A DNA stretch of 64,000 nt from Trichosporon coremiiforme. Taxonomy: Eukaryota > Basidiomycota > Tremellomycetes > Trichosporonales > Trichosporonaceae. Under the pieces are notes generated by a model. It worked only from the letters and a program-made list of their open reading frames with translations, was not told where the DNA came from and ran no database searches. The stretch lies in the NCBI GenBank assembly GCA_039545355.1, contig BCJJ01000002.1, positions 955,956-1,019,955 on the forward strand. The letters run 5' to 3'. Positions 43,201 to 53,767 of this stretch are shown here, one piece after another. Position 1 is the first letter of the stretch. The number at the start of each line of letters is the position of its first letter. A program made the position numbers and the translations under genes.

Positions 43201-44240
43201 CGCGGTGAGGAGCGGACTTCCCCTGACGCAACGTCCAAGGCAATATGTAAGCTTCGCGGTCTTCATTGCAAGCTGACAGCAGTAACCAATCTCCATGCTC
43301 TAAACTTTTCCGAGCTCGAAGCCGGGGTCGGTCCTGCCACCGGCATGCTCGCCATCACACAGCGTCTCTTCGCTAGTATATCGGTTAGTATAATCGCCTC
43401 TCAAACGGGAGATCCTGGAGCATCTCGAGCTCACAAGGGTGCGCGATAGAGCAGGGTTCGACTCCCTGGCGGAGAACAAGACGGTAACGTCTCTTTTGGC
43501 TTCTTGCAGGACTCAAGCGGCGGCCAACGGCTACGATGAGGGTAGCTATGAAGAACTCGCTCTCTAGCTGACTCCAGACCTGTTCCCTGGCAGCACGTCG
43601 AAGGTAGCTCCATTGGAGCGAGAGTCCCAATAGTTGATACCAGATTTCCGACGGATCAATGTGTAACACCACCGCCCTCACGATGAGGTTTCGCACAAGG
43701 TACGCTTTCAAGTTGTTCTCGTTGAAGCTGAGTTGCTCTCGTTGAAGCTGATGACAGGCGGCTTGCTATTGACACGGTCAAGATCAGCTTTGTCCCAATC
43801 GTGTTGCCCGACCTCAGTCCTGTCCCATCCTTGCCTCAGGACCGCTCTTTAAAAAACTTGATCCCAGGTTAACTGATTCTCGCTGTTCTTCAAGCTCATT
43901 ACAGCTGCGCATTCGGTAAGCTATAAGTATCATCTCCTGAAGGTGCCCGCCACTGAGTGAGCTTAGAAGTTGCTGACAGGGCAAGCTGACACCAGGATGA
44001 GTGAGCTGGAAGTTTGGCACAGAACTCAAGCTAACCATCAGGACGTGAGCTCGGTTGAACGAAGAACTAGCTGACTGCAGTCGCCCGCTACTTCGGTCCT
44101 CTAGGCTGCGGCAGTTCACAAGGATGTGAGCTGGGAAAGCTTCATCCGCTTTAAGCTAACGCCGGACTTGGCTGAGAGTGTGAAGTCAGATTGCGGGGAT
44201 GAGCCTTGAGCTAGTGTATTGCCCATCGTTGCTGACTTCA
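40231..44240 (+). CDS. micro-exon gene 2: orphan, intron-saturated coding array
   Basis: ATG at 40231-40233 is immediately followed by a donor (ATG|GTACGCT), so exon 1 is the start codon alone. Exons 40231-40233, 40270-40291, 40353-40443, 40482-40544, 40582-40590, 40662-40726, 40763-40797, 40836-40853, 40891-40931 and 40968-41000 join in a single open frame, starting MYAAHSSHAVSFVNVAELKP; exon 4 reads LQFIRLINEALEPTSARLRD. Introns are mostly 36-38 nt, one with a GC donor (40444-40481). Past 41000 the phase is not fully resolved, and some intron-like strings read through as exon (41130-41222). Donor/acceptor pairs of GTAGGCT ... AGCCAACTCCAG type continue to about 44240. Most exons are 10-60 nt; a few are 3-5 nt. 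No domain is recognised and GC3 is low. A spliced non-coding RNA is the alternative. Confidence 0.55.
43367..43476 (+). tRNA. tRNA-Glu(CTC) with a 38-nt intron
   Basis: The acceptor strands TCTTCGC and GCGGAGA pair over 7 bp, discriminator A. The D arm resembles fungal Asp/Glu tRNAs (TAGTATATCGGTTAGTAT). The anticodon stem is ATCGC/GCGAT with loop CTCTCA-C, anticodon CTC. The intron follows position 37. The T arm is CAGGG-TTCGACT-CCCTG. TTTT at 43494-43497 is a likely terminator. The gene lies inside the span of micro-exon array 2, on the same strand. Confidence 0.82.
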
Positions 44241-44497
44241 GTTGGTTTGTTGTGGTTGAGCTGCAGCTTGCGGCGCTGAGGCTTACCGCGTGCCTCGTGT
44301 GCCGGCGTCCAGACCGGCGAACCTTACTCCGGCATCGAAGTTATGCATGCAGCAGTGTGTATAGCATAATTATGGTATGCATGAGGGACTATGCATAGTG
44401 TGAATGGTATGTCTGTGCAATGTTGGTGGTGGACGGTCGATGCTCGATGATGGAGGGGGTGAGGGTGATGGTGAGAGAAGTGTTGCAAACGCCTCCG

Positions 44498-46885
44498 TTA
44501 CACCTCGTCACCGGCGTATCGGACATCCGCATTGTCCTCGAGCCACTTGATCCAGCCCTTCAGGTACGCGCTGCCCTTCGCGACCGTCTCCGAGTCGCCA
44601 ACGACGACGAGCTGTCGTCTCGGTCTCGTCATGGCGACGTTCAATCGCTTGTACTGTCCAAGGAATCCAACGTCTCCCTTCTCATTACTCCTAACGAGCG
44701 ACAACACGACGGCATCACGCTCCTGGCCCTGGAGGCCATCGACGGTGCCGATCGTCATGTTCGGGAACTCCTCCCGCAGCATCTTGGAAAGCATGGCAAC
44801 CTGAGCCTGGTACGGCACGACGACACCGACTTCCTCCTCGGGCACGCCAAGGGAGACGAGGCGACGCACAACGCGCGCGACAATCTCTGCCTCGTTCTCG
44901 TTACTCTTCGAGCCACCCTCGCCCTCCCGCCGCTTGGCCAGCGCGAGCTCATCTTCCTCGTCGCGTTCCCGGAAGTCGCAGCCGGCCGTATCGTAGAAGA
45001 TCACGGGGGGCGAGAGCGCTTCTTCGGCGTCCTCGCCATCTGTCTCGACTGACGGCAGGTCCATGAGGGTGTGCGTCGCGACGGACGAGTCTGAGATCAG
45101 CTCGCCGCCGTAGAGCGTCTTGCTAGGGAACTCGGCGATCTTATCGTTCATCCTGCAGGTTAGCTTTACGGTGGCACGCATTGAAGCTCGAGAGTAGAAA
45201 CGCACCGGTATTGCACCTTCAGCACACGCTTGATGCCGGCGCCGTAAAGATCCTCGAGGCGATCGAAGAGCGTCGTCTCCAGCGTTCTCGGTGGTCGGAG
45301 CTTGGGCTGAAGGCTGAGATCCTTCGCCCTGTCCTCGACCTTCGCGTCGTCCTTCAGTTTCGGGAGCTTGTCGGGCTTGCTCGTGATTGTAGGCGGGAGC
45401 TGTTGTGGGTCGCCGGCCAGCACGAGCTTCTTCGCCTTCAGGATCGGCACCCAAGCGACAGGCTCAAGCGCCTGCGTCGCCTCGTCGATGACCGCGACGT
45501 CAAAGTTGACGTTGTTAATCTGCCTTGAGCCCGCACTATGACAGGTCGCGAGCACAACGCGCGCCTCGCCAACCACAGTCTTCACGACCTTTGCCTCGCG
45601 GGCGCGGTACTCGCGACGCAGCTCGCGAACTTCACCCCACTTCTCGCCCCGCGCTTTGCCTTTCACGGCGCCGCGCTCGCCGCGCTTCTTCCCCAGATCG
45701 CTTAGGTGGCCCTTGATCTCGTTACCGATGTCGGCGACCAGAGCGCCCGCGTCGCCATGCACCGCCTTGTAGTCTAGCGTCGCCGGGAGCAGGTCTTTGC
45801 TGACACGAGATGGGTGGCCGAGTCGCAGGATCGAGCCGGGCGGTAGCAGAGCGCCTGCCTTGGCGTCGGTACGTGCGACATGAGACAGACGAGCGAGCAG
45901 ATTGTCGAGGGCCAGGTTACTCGGCGTCGTTACCAGAAGGCGCGGCGGCACAGCACCACCAGGCTGAACTGGACGAGCAAGGAACTGCAAGATGAGCTCA
46001 ACAAGCGTATGCGTCTTTCCGGTTCCGGGCGGACCGTGGATGCACGCGACACTGTCGGCGCGCAGGCAGAAGTCGATCGCTTCCTTTTGGCTAGCGTTCA
46101 GGCGCTCTCCAATCCACTGAATCGTGCCATCATTCGCATCAGCGTTCTGAAGCGTTGGTGCGGGAACGATCTTCGACCAGGTCGGCTTCTGCATGCCGAG
46201 AAGGGAGTTGACGAGTGTCATGTTGTCGGCTGATGGCGTCGAGGCTCCAGCCTCCGGCACAACAAGGCGCCGCAGATGCTCCAGCGTCTTGCGCATACGG
46301 TCGAACACGACGCTGTTTGCCAACTTGACAATCCGAAGTCGCTCAGGAAGGTCGACATCACCCTCGCTGACGGCGACGCTGATCTTCTCTGGTCCAACCT
46401 GCGGTCAGCTTCGTCGGACGAGTCTCGTAGCTCCCCCATCGCATCGCCTACCCACCTTGTACACGACACCTTCCGCGCCAGGCAGTTCCTCCTTTCCCGC
46501 TTTACCCTTCTTCGGCGCCGAGACATACTCCTCGACGCGCACAGGATCACCAGGTCGGAATGTATGCGGTGGCAGAACCTGAGTCGTATGGTACGCCAGT
46601 GGTCGATGTAGCTCAATAATGCTGACGTCAGCTGAGCACCTGCTTTCCTAACTTCACTTACGTCTTTCCTCCCAGACCAACATTCTGCGCACTCACTCCG
46701 AGACCATTCAGAGCAAGACCGCGCTGCTCGAGCAACTTCGCGCTGCAGTTGCTGTTCAGCAGGCGGGTCTGCTCTTCTTCCTCCTCCCGCTCAAGCTGGA
46801 GCAGCGCCGCTTGTCGGTCGAGGAAAGCTTCGAGGTCGGCCCGTTCCGGTCTCTTTGGCTCCAACAGCGCCGTCACTGTCCTCAT
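44498..46885 (-). CDS. HCS1: HCS1/IGHMBP2-type superfamily 1B DNA/RNA helicase
   Basis: Four exons on the minus strand (46885-46662, 46621-46456, 46398-45206, 45152-44498) give 745 aa, as expected for yeast Hcs1. The start MRTVTALLEPKRPERADLEA leads into a helix with LLQLEREEEEE, followed by an N-terminal beta-barrel region. Helicase motifs in order: Q motif LNASQKEAIDF, I GPPGTGKTHT, II VIDEATQALEP, III LAGDPQQLPPT, IV VQYRMN, V GTVDGLQGQERD, VI VAMTRPRRQLVVVGD. Family members are 5'-3' helicases linked to DNA polymerase alpha or, in animals, translation. No R3H or AN1 domain is present, so it matches the fungal short form. The junction inside QYR|MN is split by an intron. Confidence 0.92.
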
Positions 46886-47161
46886 CGTGTCCAAGTGAAG
46901 AGGGAGAGGGTATTGCAACGGTCGCTGACTGAAATTGCCCTACCTGTGCGTCACCAAGCCGGACTTGACCAGCGATTGATCTCCACTTTCGCACGGTCGA
47001 TAACAACTGTGCCTGAATCTGTTCACATGAACGCAGTGAAACGCGTCGCGCTCTGTACATGACGGGCACGGGGTCGACGAGCGTTGAAAGGTCCTTCTTC
47101 ATCCTCCGCGACCACCGTACGAGGACCTGAACCGCAGCTTGGTCAAACTTACGTCAAGCTC

Positions 47162-47574
47162 ATGAAAGTCGATAAGGGAACCTGGGGAGGGTGGGAGGTA
47201 CGCTCGGTGGCGAGACCCGGTACTGACTCTGAGATCTGGCTGGAGTATAGCGACGGGCGCACGCTCCGTAAGTCGAAGGGTTCGCTTTCTTCAGCTAACG
47301 GAAGTCGAGCACCGTAGCACCATCCAAGCTCCAGGTGCTGGGAACTTGCGCCACTTAGTGGAGGTCCAAGTGGAGTGCCAGCATGAGAAGGTATGAAGAT
47401 GCTCGAATTTCTCTCCGAATCTAACGACAGGACTTCGCCATCATGATCACCCCTGACGCCCATACCGAGGAAGAGTACAGGGCATCAGCACGTGCTGATG
47501 GAGGATGGGTTCGCGGCAGGACAGCTCGCAGGAAACGCGTGTACTCCTTGCGCAATTCAACTGCGTCTCTCTAA
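47162..47574 (+). CDS. small hypothetical protein, three exons
   Basis: Exons 47162-47267, 47305-47390 and 47431-47574 join in frame (111 aa), with MKVDKGTWGGWEVRSVARPG at the start, STIQAPGAGNLRHLVEVQVE in exon 2 and DFAIMITPDAHTEEEYRASA in exon 3. The first acceptor is AAG after CTAAC. The frame is open upstream of 47162, so an earlier start exon is possible. Downstream (47560-47997) other frames remain coding-like and acidic (VNLTEEDDESNRQIER, then KVEIKAKAERKAACKAARR), so the gene may continue through further introns that I could not place. It is transcribed divergently from the helicase. No domain is recognised. Confidence 0.45.
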
Positions 47575-48510
47575 AAAGGCTGACGATGCCGCCACCAACA
47601 GTGTCTCACTTGCGCGTGATACCACCAAGCAATCTGCAGACGATAACAACGATGATGGCATTACTCTGGTCGAGCAGCCTGCTGAGGTCAATCGCCCCCA
47701 GGTCTGTGTTAATCTGACCGAGGAAGACGACGAGTCTAACCGCCAAATCGAGCGATAGCGACTCTGACCGAAGCAGCGGATGGAGCAGGAGCTCAGACCC
47801 AGCTCAAGGTTGAGATCAAAGCTAAGGCGGAGCGCAAGGCTGCCTGCAAGGCAGCTCGGAGGGTGGAAAGGGAAGGAGAAGGAGGACACTCAGCAGGGCC
47901 CGTCCAAGGACCTCACTACTGTGAAGCAGAAGCTGCACTCCGCGAGCACCTGAACTACAACCGCACCGATTGTGAATCCGTGCCTCGATCGATCAGATAG
48001 TCATCATGTCTGTGCTCTCACTTCAGCTTGTGCTTGCCCATTGTTATGAATCCTGCGTCGATCACCTGTAGTTCGCTCATGGGATGTGACCATCACGGAC
48101 CAATTCTGCTCCCGAACCATCACATCTGCCAATGGTGCGTGCCGACTTGTCCGTGGGAATGCGGGAATCCACGTCACGTGCGTGGGCCCCGGGCACCTAT
48201 TCGAACTGAGACCGAGGGCGGGGGCCCCGGAAAGACACCGCGCGTTTAGAGAGGTGGGCTGCGGCGGAATTTGTGCATCCGACGGCAAGTCTTCTGCGAT
48301 TCTGCGGCATGACCAAGAAGCATTTGCCAATCCATGCAGAGAGACTGGAACAGTTAGCGCAGAGGACAGTACTCGGCTATCGGTGGACGACGGTAGAAGA
48401 CCGTGATCCGCCCGAGTCATGTTTGATTCCGCAGTAATCCGCTCCACTCGCCTGCCCATCTCCGCATCCCATCTCTAATATCTCTTCATCAACCCCCTCA
48501 CACTAACACC
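47575..48510. other. possible 3' exons of the small gene, then promoter of the next gene
   Basis: 47575-48000 contains two coding-like frames that do not join cleanly (see the previous entry). From 48000 to 48510 no gene is seen; the last 70 bases are C/T-rich and lead into the Zn2Cys6 gene. Confidence 0.3.
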
Positions 48511-50319
48511 ATGCCAGCCGACAAGACGACGCCGCGGCGCCACGCCTCGCGAACATGCCAGACGTGCAAGCGCGGCAAGCGCCGGTGCGAGCTGCCCCCC
48601 GAATCCAGGTCTCTACCAGCGACAGGCCACCCGCTGCCGGATTACCAATCGTGTGTGCGATGCCGGCGCATGTCGGTGCCGTGTGTGCTGGACGAGACGC
48701 GGCGGGCATCCACGCCGAAACCCTCTGCGCAGCTCATGTCGCCTGCCTCCTCGTCTAGCGGACCTGGTAGTGCATCGACAACGACAACGAACAAGGGCAC
48801 AGTGCCGTCCATGACGCTGCACACGCACCCGCAGAACATCCAGGACTACGAGAACTACTTCCACCGACACTTGCCTTTGTCGATCATCCGCGATTTCCAC
48901 CAGCGGACGCAGCGGCCGTATGCGCCTGTCCCCAGTGGTGCACCAATCGAGTCGCTCGTGACTGAGGCGCAGGCCGAGGCCGTCGCCGAGTGGTGCGACA
49001 GCCAGATCCTCCTCTGGCTGCCCTTCCTCCCCACGGCCGTGTCGCTGCGGCACCTCCGCAACTCATCGTTTAACTCGCCCTCCCTCCGCTTCCTCGAGTG
49101 CGCGCAGTATCTGATTGCGGCGCAGTTTGGAGCCATCGACCTCGACCAGGCCAAGGCGCACGAGATCCGCGGCATATGCCGCGACTGCCTCGCGGACACG
49201 CTCTTCGCGCCGCTCGACGACTTTGCCCCCCTCGTCCTCGTCATGACGTGCGCGCTGACTGTTGAGGGCGCTGGTACGTCGGATGCAGGCGCGATGGGCC
49301 TCCTCGCGCGGCAGTGCACGATGCGCAAAACAGGCAACCTCTCTCTCTCCGACCGTATCCTCGAAGTGCTCACTGCTACCTGGCAGTGTGTGGCCGTCGT
49401 GGGCGACGACGACCTGATCCACCAGGCGCGCGCGCACCGGAGCCTCGTCCTCCCGACTCCAGGGGAGCTGGAGCAGCTGCTCGAGGACATCGACAAGAGC
49501 CGGAACGAGTTCAGCGAGACGAACCGGAACGGCGCGGTGGGCGCGGTCCTGCGCTGCCGGTCGTGGGTCATGGCGCGTGAGACGATTGAGGCGATCTCGC
49601 GCCTGGATCCAGGAGACGAGGAGAAGCAGCTCGCCGCGCTCCAGGAGGTCAAGGACAACTGGACGGCCGCGATCCGGCCGCACATCACGCGGTGCCGGCA
49701 GCTCATCACCGCACCCAGCCTGTTGAGCTGGCTCGAGGTCGAGATGCACACGCTCGACAGCATCGTGTGCGACTCGATCCTGCACTACTCCCTCGGCAAC
49801 AGATGGACGCCGCGCTATATCTTCGGCCTGACCAAGGGCGAGCTGGGCTCCAGGGCGCTGCAAGAGTTCATCGCGGACAAGCATGGCCCGGCGGCGAGTA
49901 ACGCGGCCCAGTCCCTCCTCGCCGCGCTCACGAATCTCCCCGGCCCGTCAGAGTACATCTACCCGGCGCCCCTGACTTGCGCGTATATTTTGAAAGCGGC
50001 ACTGACGGCTGTCGAGGTGCATGCGTTCTCGTTCAAGCTATGGCAGAGCCAGCCGGCGCGCGAGGCGGTTTGGACCAGCCTGCTCCGGAGTGTGCAGGAC
50101 ATGACAGAGAAATTGAAGGGAGGAAGCACGGTGCCCATGACTGTCAGCGTTATGACGACGATCCGCGATACGATATCCAAGTGGAAGGCCGAGCTCGGAC
50201 GCCTGTCTGTGCTGGCCGACCCGACTTGGGTCTCCCTCGGCGGTCCGAGCGTCTGTCCCGTCCTCCAGAGCCTCGAGGAGCTCATGTCCACTATCGACTG
50301 GGACCACCTCGTCATGTAA
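48511..50319 (+). CDS. Zn2Cys6 transcription factor, single exon
   Basis: An uninterrupted 602-codon frame from the ATG at 48511 (cactaacaccATG) to TAA. The N-terminus has the binuclear cluster CQTCKRGKRRC ... CVRCRRMSVPC. The loop between the third and fourth Cys is 21 residues (ELPPESRSLPATGHPLPDYQ plus S), much longer than the usual 5-12. The rest is largely helical with LFAPLDDFAPLVLVMTCALT, resembling the regulatory domain of fungal zinc-cluster regulators. Absence of introns is notable, as almost every other gene here has several; a recent retrocopy or transfer is possible but untested. Nuclear regulator, target unknown. Confidence 0.85.
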   Translation: MPADKTTPRRHASRTCQTCKRGKRRCELPPESRSLPATGHPLPDYQSCVRCRRMSVPCVLDETRRASTPKPSAQLMSPASSSSGPGSASTTTTNKGTVPSMTLHTHPQNIQDYENYFHRHLPLSIIRDFHQRTQRPYAPVPSGAPIESLVTEAQAEAVAEWCDSQILLWLPFLPTAVSLRHLRNSSFNSPSLRFLECAQYLIAAQFGAIDLDQAKAHEIRGICRDCLADTLFAPLDDFAPLVLVMTCALTVEGAGTSDAGAMGLLARQCTMRKTGNLSLSDRILEVLTATWQCVAVVGDDDLIHQARAHRSLVLPTPGELEQLLEDIDKSRNEFSETNRNGAVGAVLRCRSWVMARETIEAISRLDPGDEEKQLAALQEVKDNWTAAIRPHITRCRQLITAPSLLSWLEVEMHTLDSIVCDSILHYSLGNRWTPRYIFGLTKGELGSRALQEFIADKHGPAASNAAQSLLAALTNLPGPSEYIYPAPLTCAYILKAALTAVEVHAFSFKLWQSQPAREAVWTSLLRSVQDMTEKLKGGSTVPMTVSVMTTIRDTISKWKAELGRLSVLADPTWVSLGGPSVCPVLQSLEELMSTIDWDHLVM

Positions 50320-50723
50320 CCGCTCCCCTCTGCACCGTGTATCCGTATCCCTTCTCCTCGATCGTAGCCCATAGCCCGTGTAAAACTATTGTGACCGCTA
50401 TGAAATGTGATTCGTAGATTCTTATGCTCGCAGCTGCTGCGTCATCACAGTAAACAGCGTTCATTCATTTAATCACAGTACAACGACGTTCTTCTTGATT
50501 CAGGGATAAGCATTGGCGCTCAGACATCAGGCAGACCGGCAGCGTTCGGCACAGACAGCCGTCAATGTCTTAGGTGTCATCGCGTCACGGCGATCGTCAC
50601 GGCGATCGGCGCTACGGCTGAGGACACTGGGAATACCTCGGTTCTTGCCTTTGGGGAATAGTCACGGTTGCCGGGAAAGTTGCGGGGAAGATTGTAGGGA
50701 AGTGGGGTTGAGGAGCGCGCAGA
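50320..50723. other. intergenic region, convergent gene ends
   Basis: About 400 bases with no recognised feature apart from a short local repeat (gtcacggcgatc, twice near 50583-50605). Confidence 0.3.
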
Positions 50724-51320
50724 TCACTCGGGCTTGTGACAAACTGCCTCGATGCGGTGCCCGTCCGCGTCAATCACGAAAGCGCCGTAGTAGTTGGGGT
50801 GGTACTGCGCCCTGATGCCGGGCTTGCCATTGTCCTTTGCGCCGGCCGTGAGCGCGGCGTCGTACCACTTGTCGACCTGGGCGCGCGTGTCGCACGAGAA
50901 CGCGACGTGCGTGGGAGCGAGGCGCTCGTCGCAGTTCGAGATCCAGAAGTCGGGCGTCGCGTAGCCGTACCCCGCGACGTACTTGCCTGGGACGTCAGCC
51001 TTCGCAAGATATCGGCAGCTGAGGAGATGAGGGAGAATCATAGGGACGATGCGCGAGGGAATGGATAGCGCGGGGTACAACAAGGGACAGTGGGGAATGT
51101 AGAGCGAGAAGGGACCGAGTGACTCACCCTCAGGCGTGTGCGGAGGAGCAATCTCCATGTGCAGCTTGGCGCCGATAGCTTCAAGGATGGCAGTGTAGAA
51201 CTCCTTTGCCTTGGCGTAGTCCGACACGGTCAGGCCAATGTGGTCGACGAGCGGGTTTTTGGGGCAGTTCGCGTCGCCGCCAGTGCCGGTACCGGTGCTA
51301 GTGCCAGTGAAAGTTGACAT
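50724..51320 (-). CDS. VOC superfamily (glyoxalase/dioxygenase-like) protein
   Basis: Exon 1 (51320-51128) and exon 2 (50986-50724), joined across a 141-nt intron, give 151 aa. The start MSTFTGTSTGTGTGG is low complexity. The VOC fold follows: LVDHIGLTVSDYAKAKEFYT, then ATPDFWIS, THVAFSCDTRAQVDKWYDAA and NYYGAFVIDADGHRIEAVCH. The first beta strand His and the final Glu match metal-binding positions of the family. Such single-module proteins act as dimers in small-molecule detoxification or dioxygenation; the substrate is unknown. The intron is a multiple of three with no stop, so its retention would add 47 residues. Confidence 0.8.
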   Translation of the reverse strand: MSTFTGTSTGTGTGGDANCPKNPLVDHIGLTVSDYAKAKEFYTAILEAIGAKLHMEIAPPHTPEGESLGPFSLYIPHCPLLYPALSIPSRIVPMILPHLLSCRYLAKADVPGKYVAGYGYATPDFWISNCDERLAPTHVAFSCDTRAQVDKWYDAALTAGAKDNGKPGIRAQYHPNYYGAFVIDADGHRIEAVCHKPE

Positions 51321-53767
51321 TATTGCTGCTGCTATGCTTGTTGTTGCAGAAAGATGGAGCGAGGACGCGGATGGAGGAAGGCGCTTCCCAGTGCAATGTC
51401 TTATACACCTCGTGCTGTCGACGTGTGACGGGTGACTCAAGGTTAGTCAACCCCTCGGCCCCTCGCATCTCATACAGATCCCGCCGCGCCCCCCTGTCCT
51501 AAGCGTTGTAGCCGCCGGTTATGTCTGTCTACATTCACACTGCGTTCGCGCAGAGGATCGCATGATCATGCAACGCACGCTCCTTGTGTACTTCTTCGGC
51601 TCCGGCTCTGATCGCGATTCGATTGCGCCCCACCGGCCAGCATGGATGTCAAAACAAGCGGTCACCGCTCGGTCCGTGCTCAGACGTAACCCACGTCAAC
51701 CTTTGGACTCGCCCTGGTCGCGGAATGTCAGAAACCACATTCCGCCAAGACAACCAACCCAGTGCACTCTTTCGCGCCCAAGCACGCCCAAACACGCCCA
51801 ACGCAGGTTCCAGTACTTCGGTATCCAGTAGGGCGAGAGGTGCTTCCTCTCCTGCCGCCATACGCCATGCAGCCACCACTAGTCCTCTCTCAGCATGTCA
51901 CACTATGGCGCGACGCGCGTGCGTGCGGTCTCTCCTTTCCCGCTGAACTCGTCGTATCGCTCGTATCTCCCATCTCTCTGTCAGTTTGGTCATTGCATCG
52001 CTGTTTACGCTGTGTATTTCCGAGGACAGCCGGCTGACACAGCAGCACAGGATCCGACTCATTCTCAGACTCGGTTCATTTTTGTCGTGCTGGATGGCCG
52101 GCCAAGCGGCCGATGGGGCGGGACGGGATGCTGTCATGACGATCTCTTCTGCGTAACTGCGTATCGAGACATTCAGGTTCGGCAATTAATTTACTAGCGT
52201 AGTGCGCATCCCACACGTTGATCTCTAAGCGAAACGCTACTTCTCCTCTTGCCCGGTGTCGCGGTGCACTTGGCCGCCTCGGAATCACGATCACACTGCT
52301 CCAAACTTGTTGGTGCTGACTCTGGCCCAGTGGTCCGGGCAGCTCGCTGCGCCGGGCTCTTCGGCAGTCGGCATTAGGCAGCTGGCTATGCCAGTCTAGT
52401 CCGAAGCACTGTCAGGGCGATATCGCAGGGCGTAAATGTGACCAGCCTGAGGCGCTTGTCGGCGCTCAGCGCCGCGCCCCTGCCGGATCCTGCAATCCTG
52501 CAACAGCGCTGTATGCGCTGTACGGGTATCGCCGTATACCTAGCACCCTGCTTCTGATCACCTGAAGTCCTTTACGTGCGTTTTGTCAGCACTGACCTGC
52601 TTCCTGAAGGAGCAAAGTATGACAGGGGACCAAGGGTGCCTTGTATCACCGTGTGCACACCACTCTTAGGCTGCCACCAGTAATACCCCCATGCGACTAT
52701 GGCGCAACTGCCCGCTGGCCGGCTTGCCCCGTGTCAGTCTGACCTTGTCCGGCTTGCCCGGGCAGTTCGGCATGTGAATTTCCTTTCAGCTGAGCGCAAC
52801 GATACTCCGCTCTAGCTGACTCTTTGCTGCGCAGCAGCCGTGCTAACGATGGAAGCGTCCTTTCGGGTCTGGCCCTCTCTCCCCCGACGAACCGACGACC
52901 TTACGCCCGGCCCGGGTTCTCGGCGCCAACTCTCCTTGTCTTCTGTGGCCATGCAGCCTTGTCTTCGCTCGCGCGCCTGTTCTCTTCCAGGTTGTCAGCA
53001 AGCCTCCGCCTCCGCCCGCACACGCCAGCTTCAGCCGGACGCCATGTCAGCGCCAGTAGTAGCGCCTGTAATGGACGCCCGTAGTGCCATCTTCGTCCTC
53101 GCACAGCGCCAACTTGGCTTATCGTCCAACCATCTCATCATTACACATTGCACCACATTCCTCCGCGTCGCCTCGGTTCGGAGCGCGCTATCCCACTCGA
53201 GCCACTCGATCTGCCCAATTCCACCTATCTTGCCCCTTTCCTTGATCCCCACCTGCGCCATCTGGCGCCACGCGCCAGACTCCCACAGGCATTCCGCAGG
53301 CCACAGCGGCGCTGTGCGTGCACGCCCTCACGTCCCTCCCGCCCTCGACCTCTCGCCACCTGTGCTTCTACGGCGGTTTCCACGGAGCCTGGTTCGACTG
53401 CGCAAGCTGTGATCTGGCTGGCCCTCGACTAGAGTTGTCTCATCTTTCTTGCTCTTTGACAATCACTCTAGTGCAGATAGCGCCGCCCTCGTCGTTCCCA
53501 CGACACCAACGTCGATCGACGCCCAACTGAGCGCACCACCGTTGCGCACTGCGCCCTTCGACTGCCCGTCACTCACCTGCTCTCGCTGAACAGAGCGCCT
53601 TTGCTACTGTGCGCTGAGCGGCAAACTCGCTCGCCGCACGGTAGCTACCGACTAGACGACTGCGCTCCAACCCGCACGTACCAGCGTTCGGCTGATCGTC
53701 GTCTCCGACAGCCGCGGCTCGGCCACACCCTCGTCGCGCGACCATTCACCCGTCAACCTCCGTCCAG
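51321..53767. other. gene-poor region and long upstream region of the histidine kinase gene
   Basis: About 2.4 kb. No open frame with coding character or intron grammar was found; frames near 52840-53530 overlap one another in several phases. The stretch 53130-53760 is C-rich and fits a long leader for the kinase gene. No RNA genes are recognised. Confidence 0.3.

Noticed and set aside
40231..44240. CRISPR-like or satellite array
   Set aside because: The regular spacing comes from splice motifs, not from identical repeats; sequence between motifs is not conserved in the way of repeats and spacers.
52824..53530. Overlapping plus-strand frames upstream of the kinase gene
   Set aside because: Several phases are open at once in C-rich sequence; this is the probable leader of the kinase gene.
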